NCBI GenBank assembly: GCA_024305405.1
Contig: JAKNDB010000068.1
Location: forward strand, 9,905,501 to 9,969,500
DNA from: Dirofilaria immitis
Taxonomy: Eukaryota > Nematoda > Chromadorea > Rhabditida > Onchocercidae
DNA length: 64,000 bases
Reading direction: 5' to 3'
Below the pieces are notes generated by a model that saw nothing but the letters and a program-made list of their open reading frames with translations, was not told the DNA's origin and searched no databases. The first letter of the stretch is position 1, and each line of letters begins with the position of its first letter. The position numbers and the translations under genes are program-made. Below are positions 27,096 through 42,488 of the stretch, in pieces.

Positions 27096-30000
27096 CCTAA
27101 ATCACATTGGTTACTTTTGCTCGCTTATAATTAAAAATTAAATGAATAGTATGGTATTATTTTATTTTACTTGACCTTTTGATTCAGTTGATTCAATAAA
27201 CATAGTTTTTGGCTTGTTCTAGAGCCTAATTTTGTGGAATATAAGCATACAATAATAAGAGCGCTTGTATAAAATTCATGGAATAAGCATAAATCGTTCT
27301 GCTTTTCATTATATTGGTTTGAAATATTTAAAGTTTCCAGATTCTTCAGAGATGTAATTGATGACGAATTAAAATAATATCCATTATTTATCATTTCATT
27401 GTTTTTTCTGGCCGTAAAAGCTTTGTTCTAGTTTTTCCATTACAACAATTTCATTGCTTTCAAATGAGAATATGAAAACCAAATATGAAAAACATGGAAT
27501 AAATGGTTTAAATGGAATAATTTATAGATAGTTTCTTTCGAGAGACCAACACATACCCTTATCCGATGTATAATATGTTAGCGATAAAATATATGTCGCA
27601 CATAATCATCGAATGGCGTTATATACATAGTTAGTATATTTAACATATATATATATATATTTTGCGTTCCTCTCAGATTTCAATTTTCTGATTCACCGAG
27701 GATCAGTTATGTCTTTTTTCTTTTTTTTAGTGAGAACTCATAAACTGGTATTCTTTTTGAATAACGGATTGAAATGAGCAGTGTTCTTCTGTAATTAACA
27801 TTATATGGTTTTATACAGCTAAACTCTATAGCCAAAAAAGTTTAATAGATAGTTGGATGGTTAGTATATTCAATAATGCAGTAGTAATTTCGAGAATCGA
27901 GAAATGATTTCATCATGTAAATAAACCCTATTTTTTTCGAATTTAGGTCGTTGAAATTTACTATGAAATATTGATTAATTTCTGCGTTTATATTCTTATT
28001 AGAAACAGTTCTCTGGCTTTACAGATAAGAGTTCTTATTTACACTAAATAAAATACGAAAGATTTTTAACCACTTTTTGATATTGCATTGACAATAGTCC
28101 ATATTATTTCTCTTAGTAATGCGAAATTTAATTTCGATGTTTCAAATAATATTGGCGCATCTCAAATTCCGAGTGAAGAAGTTGTTTATTCACTGGGTTT
28201 GTTTTGATCTTTAAACTCTCCTCAATAGTTATGTTTTTGTCATTTTTTTACATCTAATTTAAATGTGTTATTCCAACTGTTAATTAGTTTATCGTTTGTG
28301 CTCAGTACCTGTAATGTTGAAATGATTCATATTAATAATTTTTTATTATATTGGTTTTTTGAAACAACTGAACGATTCATGTTATGTACATACCATTATG
28401 CAAGCTGAGGACAGTGTGAAAGAATTCGTCTGCGATCATAACTCTTTATATTGTAATAGAGTATTAAATTATCTAGTGAGGATTAAAATTTATGATATTT
28501 ATAATGCTGTGGGCAAAATAAAAAGATCCTATATATAATAGCGTACGGATGGGGACGTGAAATTATGACGATGTTCCGTTAATTTTAATTTTAAGGGAAA
28601 CTGTTTATGGAACATTAGGGCGAGAGAAGGGAGTTCTATCATAAGACGAGTATAAAATTGAACTATTTATTATATAAGTGAAATTATGCATTCTCTTTCG
28701 AATTATATGAATTATTAATTTCTCACAACAGGATTCATAAGCGATTCCGAAATGTGAAAATATTACAGAAGGTCGCATTTACCAGAAATGTCTGGTAGCG
28801 ATTAATGAATGGACGACGGAAATGTTTTTTTTGACTTTTTGAAGGAACGAAATGTGTTGTGGTATAAATATGACTGTAAACCTGATACCCATATCTTAAA
28901 AATAAACGAATTTTTCTTATTCTTTTCGAATGTCGGCAATTATTCATTAGCGTAGAAATAGGACTAAAATGATTGTCTGATTTGTACGAAGTATGGCGAC
29001 ATCTTATAATTGAACTGACAATGATCTAATAATATAAAACTATCAATGCAGAACCATCATTGATAGATCAGTTTTTTAAGATTAAAATTTTCCACTAGAA
29101 ATAAAAATAATGAACGAATTTCAAAAATAAGTATTTCTATTAGACGTATTTCATTCATAATGATGTAATTCATCTTCAGCTCAAAATTATAGATGCTGGC
29201 TTTTTGATTCTTTCAATGTTTGAATCCTGGTGATCTTTATATCATTTGTCAAAATCTATTTAAAAGTTTTAATGTTTTCATTGCACTTTTTCCCAAAAAA
29301 TATATTTCCATGAATGTTTTGTCATCAGTGTTATTCAGCAATTCTATTAAGAAAACAGAGTTCAGAGGTATTTTTTCACTACTACTGATTCTGTTATTCA
29401 TTTAAAAGTAGTCAATAAAAATTGCGTAGCTCTATTTTATTTTTTTTCGTACAAATTTGTATGCATATTTTTATAAAGAAGGCTTCCAGCATTTTTGAAG
29501 AGTTTTTGCTTTCAACTCTTTTGTTACATTTTTTACGTATTTTTGCACGTTTTTTAAGCTGTAAGGAAATGTTTAAGAAGTATGTTTTACTTTATTTTGG
29601 AATTCAGATAAACAAGTAAAATTATCAATGCCTTTTCTGTTATAAATTTATGGCAAAGCTTTGATTCAGCTTCTTCCAGAAATTTTATTTTTATTACTGC
29701 TAAACTCCGATTCCTTAACTTCCGAAGTTTTATTAAAGAAATTATTTTACTATAAAATTGGGTTTGCAAATTGAAGTGGAATTATTGTTTTTAATGATCA
29801 AAATCATTAGCACTTTTATTTATTTGATCTACAATATAAAAGAATATGTTGTACTCGAAAACAGTGCAGTAGTTGCTATTTATTACATCTCATTTATACT
29901 TTTCACTACAAAAATTTTCATCTGGAATATTCAAAGCTTAAATTCAATTGCTTGGAAATAAATCATGGCTTGTATTTACTAACAAATTTCGGCTTCACTG

Positions 30001-32028
30001 ACAACAGCAATTGACTTTCCAGCGAAATTATGAAGTGGAAGTTAAAATTCGTATTTCCCATACATTTCTTATAACTACTTTACTATGCAATTAATTTTAC
30101 ATTAATAATACTGAGATGAACGATCGTTTTGTCTGTTATTTATGACAGTACTAGAATGAATTTTAATTCATTTTCGTTACTGACAGTTCTCTGTTCGATA
30201 CTACTTCGTATCCTCAAATATATCTTTACTCCGCATGTCCGTAATTCAAGTCGAAAATTCTTAAAATTTCGTCAGCTTTAATGATAAGATAACCAATTGC
30301 AAATAAATGATATATTATTATTATTTTTTATTACACCTCCCAGTTATGCAAGGATGAGCTTATTCCTCAATTTTTTAGGTTACTTCAATGCGATTAAGTC
30401 TTTAAATGTTAAAATTATTCAGGAATTTGTTCGCAATTCGCGAATTGCCACTATTTTCTCTTTCAATAAAATAAAATTTGCAACTTCACAAGAATTATTT
30501 ACGCTAGAAATACAAAAATAAATTTCAAAACGTTTATTTCATCTTTCAGAAACTTTTCCAATTAATACTGAAAGTTCAAGAAAGAGAAGGAAATGTGAAA
30601 TTACACAAAGCAATATAATAAAATTCATCGCAATATCGCTTATCAAAGTGATTTTTTCTGAAAGTAGAACTCAAAAATTTCTGAACTCAAAAATCTAACT
30701 GATTATATAAATTTATCGTAGAATCATCCTTATTGTCGTAACGATATAAGAATTTTTTGCCTCTTAAAATTGTGCAACAAATTATAATATAAATAAGACC
30801 AGAATTAAAACACATTAGCAAAAGTTACGTAATTCCTAAACACATTGAACTAGGAGTTCGAACTTTCTTTCGGATTTTTCAAAAATATTTCTTCCACATT
30901 TCGAATTTAAAAACATCCAACCAATAAAATGCAGTGACTTCTAAGATAAATTTTCAGTAAGAGTTCATTCTTCAAAAAACTCAATTCTCTAACTTATTTT
31001 TTTTTTTGAAAATCAGTCTTTCAGCAACACAAAAATTTGTTTAAAATTAGCGTACTTTTCTATTTTAATTCAATAAAAGATAAAAGAATAGTATTACAAA
31101 AAATTTCACAACAAAAATGCATCCTGCTTGAAAGAAGAAAATATTGAAGAAATCCGTCTAGCATATAGGCTGAAGGAAAGAAAAATGAGAAATAAATAGT
31201 TCCGTAAAATCAATAAGCATTTTGAATTAATTCCAATAATAAAACAGTAACTGTCGAAAGCAAGTCAATAAATCTGAAATTAATGTTCTAACATAATGTG
31301 TCGGATTTGCAATGCAGTCAGCTACCATTACAGAATTGTACTTTGTAAAACAAAAACTCATCATAATTCTTTTCATGGTGAAATGAATAACTTTGGTTTC
31401 TCTATGAAAATTAATCTCGACAATTACTTTTTTTATTGTTGGAACTATTCGTATTTGGTAGAGCTTAAACAATTACTTTATCCTAGTGATACTGACAAAA
31501 AGACAAATATCTTCTGGAATGCCAGCAAACAATATTAAAAGCAGTATTATCATTTCTGTGTCACAGATCTACTCCATTCTATGATCGGCTTTTCTTTTAG
31601 GAGATGAAGTATAATGCTAAAGAGTTGTATTATTCTTTTACTGCTTCATGAATCTTAAACATCCTTTTAGTGGATATCTCATGCTTAAATCTCGTCTAAA
31701 TAATGCAGCGTAGTATATTTGTGATCTGCAATAAATTTTACATATCTTTTTTGTAGAAAAAAGTACTATTGAAGAAAAGGTCAGAAATAACGTCATTATA
31801 TGATCCAAAAGACTATAATGAATTAAATTAAATTTTAGACCAAATTTAAATTAAAAACATTCATTCTCTAATTCTTGTCCTATATATCAGAATTCTTTGA
31901 ATATATAACCATTAACTCTTTCATTTTGAAATTCTCGAATAAACTAAATTTAAATATTACGTGAATATTTACATTCAGTTTTCAATTTTCTATTTTTTGA
32001 ATAAAACTATCAAAAATTTAGTTATCCA
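27096..32028. other. Intergenic, about 4.9 kb, no gene seen
   Basis: No exon with splice-phase or family support on either strand. Several 60-75 codon frames are Phe/Ile/Leu-rich products of T-rich sequence. An (AT)n tract lies at 27644-27661. Confidence 0.5.
27644..27661. repeat. (AT)n microsatellite
   Basis: About nine AT dinucleotides in a row in the 3' flank of the phosphorylase kinase gene. Confidence 0.9.
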
Positions 32029-34515
32029 CTAGAGGATGTTTGAGAAAATACTCGTTATACATGTCCTATTACAAAAGAATAATCCATAGTTAGATAAATG
32101 TAGACATCCGTCGTTTTGGTGGCTTTTTGATGATCGACGACTGTTTTCCGCAGAAGAAAATGGTGATAATAAGTTAGACCATCTCGAGATTCTCTTTTCG
32201 CTAGCAGCTTCTTTAGCATTCATAAAATCCATGCTGCTTTTCTCATCTTTCGCCACTCCAGTAAAATAGGCCGATGAATTTTTGAAAAAAACTAAAAATG
32301 GAGACGAATTTAAAATATTAGAATATTATTATAAATGACAAAAACCAGAATTCTAAAACAGACGTTCTATTCAAACTTAATTCGTCTTCTCAATACATTG
32401 TTAGCTCAGTTTGTTCATAATTTCTCGAATATTTTAAACTTAAATATTATTTAATACTCGTCTCTTCACGCTTAATAATGTTTCGGATCAGATTTTATAA
32501 TATTGCAGCTGACAATTTAACGAAATGATAAAATAATGTGACAAATTATATTTGCATTAAGTAAAATCTCACATTTGGATCATCGGAACCATCAACCGAT
32601 GCAGAACGAAATGATGACGGTTCCTGAACGGAATGATGTCGTCTCTGTTTAATACGTTTAGTTTCCTCTGCTATTTCAGATACTACCCGCGCATCTTCTC
32701 TGAAATTTTCGTCAATTTAATTAATGCTTTCCGTCGCTTATCATGTAAAATAAAACCTGATAAAATGCACAGAAGTCAACATAGTTCACAAAAATTAGAA
32801 GAATAAAGATTGAACGAAAGGAATCAGCAAAACTTGCAGGAAATAATCAACATGCTTCTCTGATTCAGTAAATAATTGCCGGATCGGCTTATTTTAATAG
32901 AATGAAAAATTAACAAACTCATTAATAATTCAAGCCAGACTCCATTAATTCTACTGATATCTTCTCACAATATCAGCAGCGACTGGAAAAATCTTCGGAT
33001 TAGATGGTGATAGTTTTACTTATAATAGAACGGTGCATGAGAATGATGTTACAGAAATGCTTATCACATGCATGCGTTTATATATATGAACATCATAAAT
33101 CTACACATAGAACAATGGGATTAATTTCTGTGTTTAATTGTTAAAAACATTTTAATCAGCTTTTGTTAAAGGTTCAAATTCAAAAGAAGTAGCTCAGAAA
33201 AAATTTGTTTTATGAATAACTGTGACAGAGTAAACAAACAAGCAACAAATTAAACAGAAAGCAACATAACTTACAAATGAAGATGTGCCAATTTTTCCAA
33301 AAACTTTGCTTCGTCTTCTCTGTAAAATGCACTATACAAAAAAATGAGTATCTGTCCTTAAAATCACTAATAAATGCTTGAGAATATTCGTAAAGGAGTT
33401 GAAACTATCTCTTTATTTTAATTGAAAACATATTTGATCTTTCTGATTACTGGTATTAGTATTTTGATCAATGAAACTAGTGAGGCAGTTATGGTAAAAT
33501 GATTTCAATTGGATTTGACAATTTAAATCAGTTGTTATTTAGCAGTAAATGACGTGCAGTTCAATTTAATGACTTGTTTATCGCTATTATTTTTCTAAAA
33601 GAAAATTGAAAAACAGAACCATTCTAATTTTATAATTACAAATAAAAAACGCCATTTCAACGAATTATTGAAACTCTCGTAGATTATTAGAAATGGTACT
33701 TCTTTAGGAATAAAAAGAAGAAAATAGAAATTTCATAGATGTTTAATTAATATTGTTTTACAAAAATTTAAAATAGAATCATAATCGTCTAAGGAAAAAT
33801 TAAGTACACTGATATCATAATTATGCTGTTTTATAGCTTCTTTGCAATTATTGATATTTGAGCGAAATAAATAAATTTCTAATTTGAAAATTAAAAATAA
33901 AAGTTAAAGCTTTCCATTAATTGAGACAACATAATTATGATATCCCGTTCTGATAACATGCTTTTCTCACTGATTGAAAAGACAATCTCGCTTCTGGATC
34001 AAAAAATTTCATGAACGATCACCAAGTCCTTAGACAATCTGAATGAATTTCTACTTCTTTAAATCAAGTTGATTATAATATCTTTCGTCTGCTACATAAT
34101 TTCAAATATCAGAATGAAACGAACTTATCAATGCTCAATTGCAGCATTATCAATGGAATATATCAAATGTTATTATAATTATTTTTCTTTTCCAAAATCC
34201 CTTCTAATAGTCCACCTTTTCAGATCTTTCATATGCTTCTTTGGCTTTAAATAAATATTATTCAGGAAAAAGTAAGATCTGATTGACTTAAATAAATATT
34301 ATTCAAGAAAGATTAGGATCTAATTTCAATACGGTTCCTTAGATAAATATTCTCGCTCGAATACAGATCCAATGAACAAATGATATCTTAAATTTTTTCT
34401 TGAAATGATCTAATTTTTCATTAAAATTAGTTAAAAATCACCTCGCGGCTCTTTGAATTCGTTCATATTGCAGTTCCGAACTGGATAACTTTTTCTTCTT
34501 CTCCTCCCTGCTTTT
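32029..34515 (-). CDS. 3' end of an unrecognised charged, coiled-coil-like protein
   Basis: Four exons in consistent phase on the minus strand: 34515-34442, 33319-33275, 32699-32573, 32291-32029 (TAG), giving about 169 residues. The first begins after an acceptor, so upstream exons must exist but were not found. The sequence is strongly charged and probably helical: KSREEKKKKLSSSELQYER, then EDEAKFLEKLAHLHLED and SEIAEETKRIKQRRHHS. A Ser-rich part follows (FRSASVDGSDD), then a stretch with RISRWSNLLSPFSSAENSRR. The A run at 32285-32291 (T run on the coding strand) needs one base added to join exons 3 and 4. No known domain was identified and no function is proposed. The three in-phase junctions argue that it is real. 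Confidence 0.55.
34247..34330. repeat. Imperfect tandem repeat, period about 41 bp
   Basis: ttaaataaatattattca recurs at 34247 and 34288 followed by a similar gaaa...aggatct tail. A third, more degenerate copy may follow at about 34335. Confidence 0.7.
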
Positions 34516-36465
34516 CTAAAAAGCCAAAATTCAAACTTCATAGGTCATTCTCTTCGATTTCAGCGCATCTATTCATTTTTTAAATTAGTAACGAAGAGCG
34601 AAATAATTATGAATCACTGTTATTGAATCGCTGAACTGCGCATATAATAATAATGAGTTGAAGTTGAAAACATTTTCATTTCAAATTCATTAAAATCTAA
34701 CATAGAAATAGACAACTGTCATGAAAATTTTTCATTGAATTTGCATCACACTACTTTTTCAACCTGATACCCTGTTTCATCATCTTTGATGACTTTTAGG
34801 AAAGGAATAAAAGCAAACACAAAAAAAAAAAAATCCAGATTACGATACATCAAAAGCGAATGTAGTTTTATGCTACAGAGTTTCCATCAGATTCGAGTAT
34901 TTCAATCCTTTCATAGACGTGGGAATGAAACTGTTCTGTCTCCTTAATTTTTCTAATTTAATTTTTAATTAACAGGCTACATCTTCTCCCTACTAGTTGC
35001 TTTATTTTTCAAGCCAATTAAATTTTATTCCTTAGAAAGAAATATATATATCTGGCGCATAATGATTATTGCTTTTATTGCAGCAGTAATTTTTTTTTTT
35101 GCTATTTTCTCCGCTTATAGAGAAAATGGCGAGAATTGAACTTGAATTCTTCTCCTCTACTGCATTGTCAAATACTGCACTTCATTTATAATAAATTGTT
35201 GAAAGTGCACTAAGCAAAAAAAAGATAGTGATATTTTTATTTTGGTTCCATTCCTCTCCTAGTGAATTTCAATATCTTAAATTCAAAATAGGATTATCTA
35301 CTGCTTGAGATTCATTTGGATGCATCTATTGTTAGATGAAGCGGTTACACATGTATTTAAAATGAATGAATGTGAAAAACAAACAATTGAATAGTACGCA
35401 TAAAGAAAATAGAGGAGTTGATGTGTAGAAAGATTTCGAAAATCTTTTTTCTATCTCGAAATATGAAAATTCTAATCGATAAAGGAAATTTAAAATATAT
35501 TTCGGATTGATTAAAAGTGGAAACAAAATCTGAATTATTCTATGGAAGGTATTAAAGAGGAAAGGTTTAAAAATGTTAATGAACAAACCGGATCATTTAT
35601 TATATCATTTTACATTCTTCATGAAATTCTTGTATCGCAATAAAAACAATAAAAAGATAAGAAATTATAGCAAAATATATTATCAAAAAAAAATTATTAA
35701 AAATATATTTGACCTGTATTGTTCGAACTGCTTGTGCTCCCAACATTTTGTAGTTTACGGCGCCGAATATTGTGTATGCATGATAGTTAAAGCTTGTGGA
35801 AGGCAAGATGAACAAGAGGATATTTTCAATCAATCAGATGGCCAGACAACAAACACAAGAATTGCTTTAGGCTAAAAAATATAATAATTGAACATTTTGC
35901 TATTTCCTTCTTTTTGCTTTCGTCGGATTTTTACGATACAAACTAAAAGTGAGTTCAGTTTTTTACAAAGATTGAATCCTAAAAACATTTTAACTTATTG
36001 AAAAGTGTAACAATTTGCACGCCAATTGCTTTGGAGTATATCAATTATCCCGAACTTTCATTTACTCTTTCTCATTCCTGCTATGATAACTACCGGAATA
36101 ATTTGTACTGCTAGCATTGCGACGATAAAGTCGAAATTTCAATAACTAGACGCATGATTACAAATAAATGAGAAACGATCAATCAATCAAATTTAATATA
36201 TCATAGAAGATATGCTGTTGTACAACGATCAAAAATAAATGAACAAATAGTAAATGAATGTTGAACCTGGAATCTGGCAACTCAGGTCACTTATTCTTAG
36301 CTAGTCGTCCATTGTTTGAAACTGACTGAATGAATAGCAATTTCAAATTGAAAGAAAAGACGGAAGTGATAAGCAAGTAATGCAGTGATAAGAATGCAGA
36401 AATCCAATAGCGAAATTTCTAATTGATATTCGCTTGAATTGATTGAGATGAAGAGGAAGACAAGG

Positions 36466-36487
36466 AAGTAAGTAAGTAAGTAAGTAA
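36466..36487. repeat. (AAGT)n microsatellite
   Basis: About five copies of the tetranucleotide AAGT within a purine-rich stretch. Confidence 0.85.
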
Positions 36488-39400
36488 TTCGATAGTTGCG
36501 GAAAGAAAGGAAAGGATGGAAAGGAGAAGAAAGCAAGAAGAGCAACAAGGAAGAATTGAATTGAATTTTTGTTAAACTGATGACTCGTTGTTGTCTTTTG
36601 ATTTTCTACTTTGTTGAATGACAACTTAGTGTTTTAGGATGTATTTGTTATAAGGAAAGAAACGAAATGAAATAATTCGAATATATTATCATGCAACAAA
36701 TGTAAATATCAGGCAGATAATGACTTGTTATAAAATTAATCATAACAATGATTAGCTTCGAAGAATTTTGCGCTTGTTATTCATATTTACTATAAATCTT
36801 TCTTTCTTCTTTATTTTAAAACTTTCATTCTGCAAATTATTAAATTTCCAAATTTCAATTCTGCTAATTATTAACTGATAATTTTCAACTGATTATTTCA
36901 GTTTTAGCAACATCGATCAATTAACATTACTAGTACTTGATTGTTCGAAACTTCATATTTCTTCAAAATGACAATAAGAATATTTGATTGTGACATGGTT
37001 TGCCTAACGCATGATATCATAATGATTTATAATCTTTTAATAATGAATGTTTTAGTAAACTGACTAAAAATTATATTAATAATATCCAAGCATTCGACAT
37101 TTTGTTCTAACCAATTTGTGAAAAATTCGAAAATACATGAAAAAAAAATTCTTCTCAAACATATTTAGTTTAATTTAATAACATATTCGATTTTAAATTT
37201 TTAAAAAGTATTTGATTAAAATTCTAAGGTAAATAGTACAAGGGAAGAAAATTAAAATATTATGTATGAGGCGTAAAATTAAGAAGAAGAACTTGCATAT
37301 CCCTAATATTCAATATCCTAATATACATCATTCTTTAGCAATTTTAGAACATCAAATCATATTTACCGTTTTTTTATGTTGCGAATTACTCTATTTGATC
37401 CATTAGTTTCAAAAAAAAATATTCATTTCACATCAGTTTTTTCAGAGGATAATAACTTATTTCTTGAATGATGTGTTCCAAAATGAACAAAATTTCAGAT
37501 TAAATTGTTAAAGCTTAAATAAAGCCGACATCTCTTATCTACTATTTCCTATTGATTCCAAATTAAAATTACTTTTCATTGAAAGCGTAAGGTAAATGCA
37601 GCTATCAATTATGGTTTTGTCCAAATTAAAAAAAAATCCAACTGGAAAAATTCAAAATTTTTTCTTAACAATTTGATTGCAAAAAGACATTTCTGTTATT
37701 TAAATTTTTCTTGAATAATGGAAATGTCATAGAGCTTTATGTGGAATTTAATGGAATATAAATACTGCTATACTTAATTAGTTCTAATGGAATATTTTGT
37801 GGGTCGATTTTGGATTAAAATGAAAAATATTTGCAATTAAAATTCTTTTTAAGTTAAACAATCGCTGTATACGATGAAAGCAAAACATCTCTCATAAAAG
37901 TTACACAAGATGGCTGATGGCGTCTACAGAATGAAAAAAATTTGAATTTAAATTTCAAATCTGATTTTGAGTTTAAAACAAATTAAGCAATAAGCAAATA
38001 ATGTAAACATCAAAAATTGCTCGTGGTGTTGCCAAAGAACAAATATCAATGAAATATATATGAAGTAGATTGACCTTTTACAATATGATGACCTGAGATA
38101 GCGAAAAGCGACTGAAAAGCCAAGGGAAGATCTCAACATTGTTTGCTCATCATTACTTGTTCACATGCCTCAGGAAACAATCGCATTCATCAATTTTTTA
38201 TAATTTGTACTTTTCATCTTTTTCTGGTTTTCAATATAAAACTTTCCGGGATTGAAATAAATATCATACATTTAATCTTAATGTACGTGGGCAGAAATTA
38301 AAGTCACAAAGTAAATTCACGTAAATAGATACTTGGATTGATAATCTAATAATTGTGGCATATGCATGATTTAAACTGACTTACAATATAACGGTTTTTC
38401 GGAAAAGCAAAAAGTCAGAGAAAGAAAGTTGCAACAGTTTGTTAAGTTTTCTATTTCCATAATTTTTTCCCATTACCAACAAAAAATTATTTCTCTACAT
38501 GTGAATGCAAAGTGTGACAGTAATATGATTGTCCTTTTGTCAAAGAATAATGATAGTGAACTTTGAATTAAATGCTAATAATAATTCAGTTGAAGGCAAA
38601 GAAAGTTAAAGAATGAAAAATAGATATAACCTGAACAATTTTATTATTTGATATTTGGCACATAAGGAATGAGTAATATTACTAAGGCATTTTTTTTTTA
38701 TAGAATCTGTGCAAAGTTAGGTAACATATCATCAAGGTATTAAACTATATAATCTCATAACATGTTGTGAGGAGGACAGATATTCATCTTTTCAACCTAC
38801 TGTTACTACTACATGTTTTGTGAGTGAACAAATTCAAAGTATAGAAATTGAGATACACTACACTGAGGTACATCTTTAATATCCTCAAATCCATCCAAGA
38901 TCAAGAGAAAATAACACTTTAAAAATCGGTAATAAAAATAAATTTTCTTTCATTTCATCAAGTTAAATTTTATCTGTTTTTTCATTTTTATTTAACACGA
39001 TTCGATTTATTAAAAAGAAAAAACAATTATCTATTCGCAATCAGGAAAACTACTAAATACGACGTATTGCGACGTATTGCAACAAATAAAAACATAAACA
39101 GTTTGTCAAATATAGAGATGAATCCCAAAAAGATTGTATTTAGGATTTATTTTAATGAAGTAAACGACTATTAAAATGTGCTGTTTGTTGCTGTTGTTGC
39201 AAAAAAAAGAAAAAAAACTTTTTGGTGAAAATAATAACAGTTCGCAATCGACAGAAAATAAAATTCAGCTAAAATTTTAATTTTTTTGAATCACTTCAGA
39301 CAATTATTTTTCTCATATTTTCAATTACGTCAACAACAATTTAGTTAGTGCTTAAGGCCTCAGTCAAAATCTCGAGAAAGTTTAGCATTATAATCCATTT

Positions 39401-42400
39401 GGAACTCAATTGTTACTCACATATAATTTACGAAACTTGTAGTTTGAAACAAAATTCATAAAACGAGATATTTTAATTAAATAAAATTTAAACTGCATCT
39501 TTTTAAAATAGAAAGTTAGAGTAATTTATATGCGTAATTAATATAAATTGTTCACATTTCGGTTTTGAATTAATCGTTCCTTATCTCTAATTACTTAATT
39601 TTGCGTATTCTGCTATTTTCAGTTTAATTTTATATTTGATTTTATGATTGTTTTAAGTTGCAATTTAATTAAACTTATCAATGATTTATTTAAATTAGAA
39701 GAAAATTCCGTTAATATTTCCAAACACGAAGGACCATGACTTTGAAATGGTTGTTCAATTTGTATGAGGAATTTGAAAAGTTCGACACTAATGAAGAAAA
39801 AGTTAATGCTCAGAAAGCAAATATGTGTGTCTTGCAAAAGTCTCCAAGAATTATTTGCTTTCTTTAGATTAGCAGTTAAATATTCGGATCGTGATCTGGA
39901 TGGATAGAAAGGATAGCGCTTGAAAATCAATCCTTACAAAACTGCAAGGTTTATATTTATGACTTTCTTGTAAGTTTATCAGAAGGAAGTATATTCCCAA
40001 AGGAAACGATACTTTCATCCTGATTTTCAAAAAATTTTTACAATGCTTTTTTCTACTAAAAATCAGATTAAAGGATCTTATCTGTTAATTTCCTACTAAC
40101 TTAAAAAATTGAAAAATTTTTTGTCAACTTCCTTTCACTACGAAATTTAATTCTGTCATTTTAGAGATTTTAATCAAATAGATAGAAAAGAAGTTTTTGA
40201 ATGTATGAAAACTACAGGTTTTAAATATAATAAAGAGCTCCAATTAGATATAGTAATCAGCAAGTTAGTTCACTTCCAATGAGCTACTTGGAAAGGTCAT
40301 CAGATGGATTATCGAACCATACTCTCTCTTTGAATTGTTATCATTTTTCCTATAATTCTTTTAATTTTTGAAATATTGAAATTTACGTTCATACAGTAAC
40401 GAAATTATAGCTGATGTTATTCTTATAGATAATCATGATTCCCGTATATATAGCATCTTTTAAAGCACTTCCTGTACGCTTTTTTTTACAAAATTTCGAA
40501 ACAATTATTTTAAACAATTTCTAGTCTAACCTTAATTTTAAAGAACTGAAATCCAAAATTTGACCAACAAAATCTTCGTGAAGCTTTCATTTCAGATCAT
40601 TACCTTGGCAAAAATACCTGTCTTTCAATTGAACAAGTGGGAAAAAGCTGACACACCAAGGTCAGGTTACAGCTGTTTTCTGAATAACAGAATACTGGGA
40701 CAAAATAATGCCAAACAAAAGAAAATTGAATACTAATTCAATTTTTAGTTGCAGCATTGAATTTAGCAAACGAAAACACTTGTTAAATCAATGAAAATCA
40801 TGTATGGTCTATCCCTAGTGAACCTTTAAATTTAAAAGAATAAGAAATTGCAAGAAAATTGGATATCATATTCGAAAAATTAATATTACAATCAGAAATT
40901 CATATAAACATTACTTGACAAAACAAAAATGCATTCCGTCGCAGACAGTTGACAAAATTTCATGTGCAAATACGCTATAAAGCCATTTATCAAAGGGTCA
41001 AGATAATTCTGCTACACATAAAAATTGTTAGTATTTTTACAATTCAAAAAGGATACATGAAACAAATCATCCACATGGAAATAGATGATCGTATACTAGA
41101 AAATTTTTTGCAGCAAAAACATTTTTCTTAAGTTTAGTGTAGTAGAAATACTTCTTCTACTTTAATTCATTTTTATTTATTCGAACTATTCCGCGCTCTG
41201 TCTTTTATTGAAAACCTCGAGGTGGTTCCAATTATATAGTATCAAACTGAAAAATCTTTTGAAGGACTAATAGATTTTAGTATTGGGAAAAAATGACATC
41301 GCATTCCTTCATATCACACTCAATTTATCGCTGCCGTAATAAAGACAACAATTGAAATATAAGGATAACATATTCGTTCATTTCATTTAAATGATCTTGA
41401 AAATGATATAATCGGAAAAGAACTGAAGTTTCAATCAATTTTATATAAAATTTCCAGAATTGTTTTCACTCATCAACTATATTCATAATATAAAAATATT
41501 TGCCCTTGATTTGTTTGCGATTAAACGACTGAGGATTATTTTTAAAGTATTAAGAAATGAGTTGCCAAATATGAAGTCCTGCAGTAATGATTTAAGTAGA
41601 GGTATAAAGAAAATTTAAATAAAGTAAATGCTTCTTAAACATCCATGGAGCAACTGCATATGCCAGGAAATTGTTAACTACATAGCACCACTTGCATTGT
41701 CATTTCATTTTATTGTTTTTTGCGAAAAAAATGTGCGTTTTAAGCATTTAGACAATCGAAAAAATGCTAGCATGTTGCGAAGTAGCAGATATATGCCTGG
41801 TAGCAATGGAAATGAAAGAATCTATATGACTCTTTCAGAAAATTATTGGTCATATACAACATAAAGCAATTTAAGAATTAAATTTTATACCTATTAACAA
41901 TTAACAATTAATAAATAAAATCAGGACAGGTTCAGTTAGAATGAGAGAACCAAAAAGCGAAAGAATTTTTCCCGGATAGAAGAAATTGGTAATTTATATT
42001 TTCTGCAGCTTCCACAAGAATAAAACTTTTAAGTATTGAACTTTCAGATACCTAGTTCTCTCAGATAAGGCTGAAAGTCAATTAATTTCATGCAGTGGCT
42101 TAATACTTAACAGATATGGAAGAATCCCACCGGTAATAAAAAAATCTTTATTTATTAGAAAAAAGTCATTAATCCACTAAAAAAAAATTTTATTTTAGAT
42201 AAATTTGTTCGCGTCATAATAAGCTCAAATATCTGTATATATCTCGAATTAAATTAATGTAGCCTAGTTGACGGAATGTTGTATCTCTAGCGATTAGAAA
42301 AAAAAGTAGTTTTTGGCATAGAGGACATTATATTGTCCAATCATTTCGTCAAATGTAGCTCACTGAGAAATTCCTCACATTCTTCTTTCTTCTTTATCTA

Positions 42401-42488
42401 GTGCCTAAAATAATTCCATTTTATAATATATTTAACATGCAGCACTATTTCTAATAATGTCTAAATAAAATAAACAATTTTACTTACT

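Noticed and set aside
35573..35875. 100-codon plus-strand frame with several cysteines
   Set aside because: Lys/Asn/Ile-rich sequence typical of A-rich DNA; the cysteines do not form a known spacing and no junction supports it.
36297..36624. Two overlapping minus-strand frames rich in Leu/Phe/Ser
   Set aside because: They are the complement of a purine-rich low-complexity tract including an AAGT microsatellite.
39619..39930. 103-codon minus-strand frame
   Set aside because: Its first third looks protein-like, but the rest is Leu/Ile/Asn-rich as expected from AT-rich DNA, and no splice-phase partner was found.
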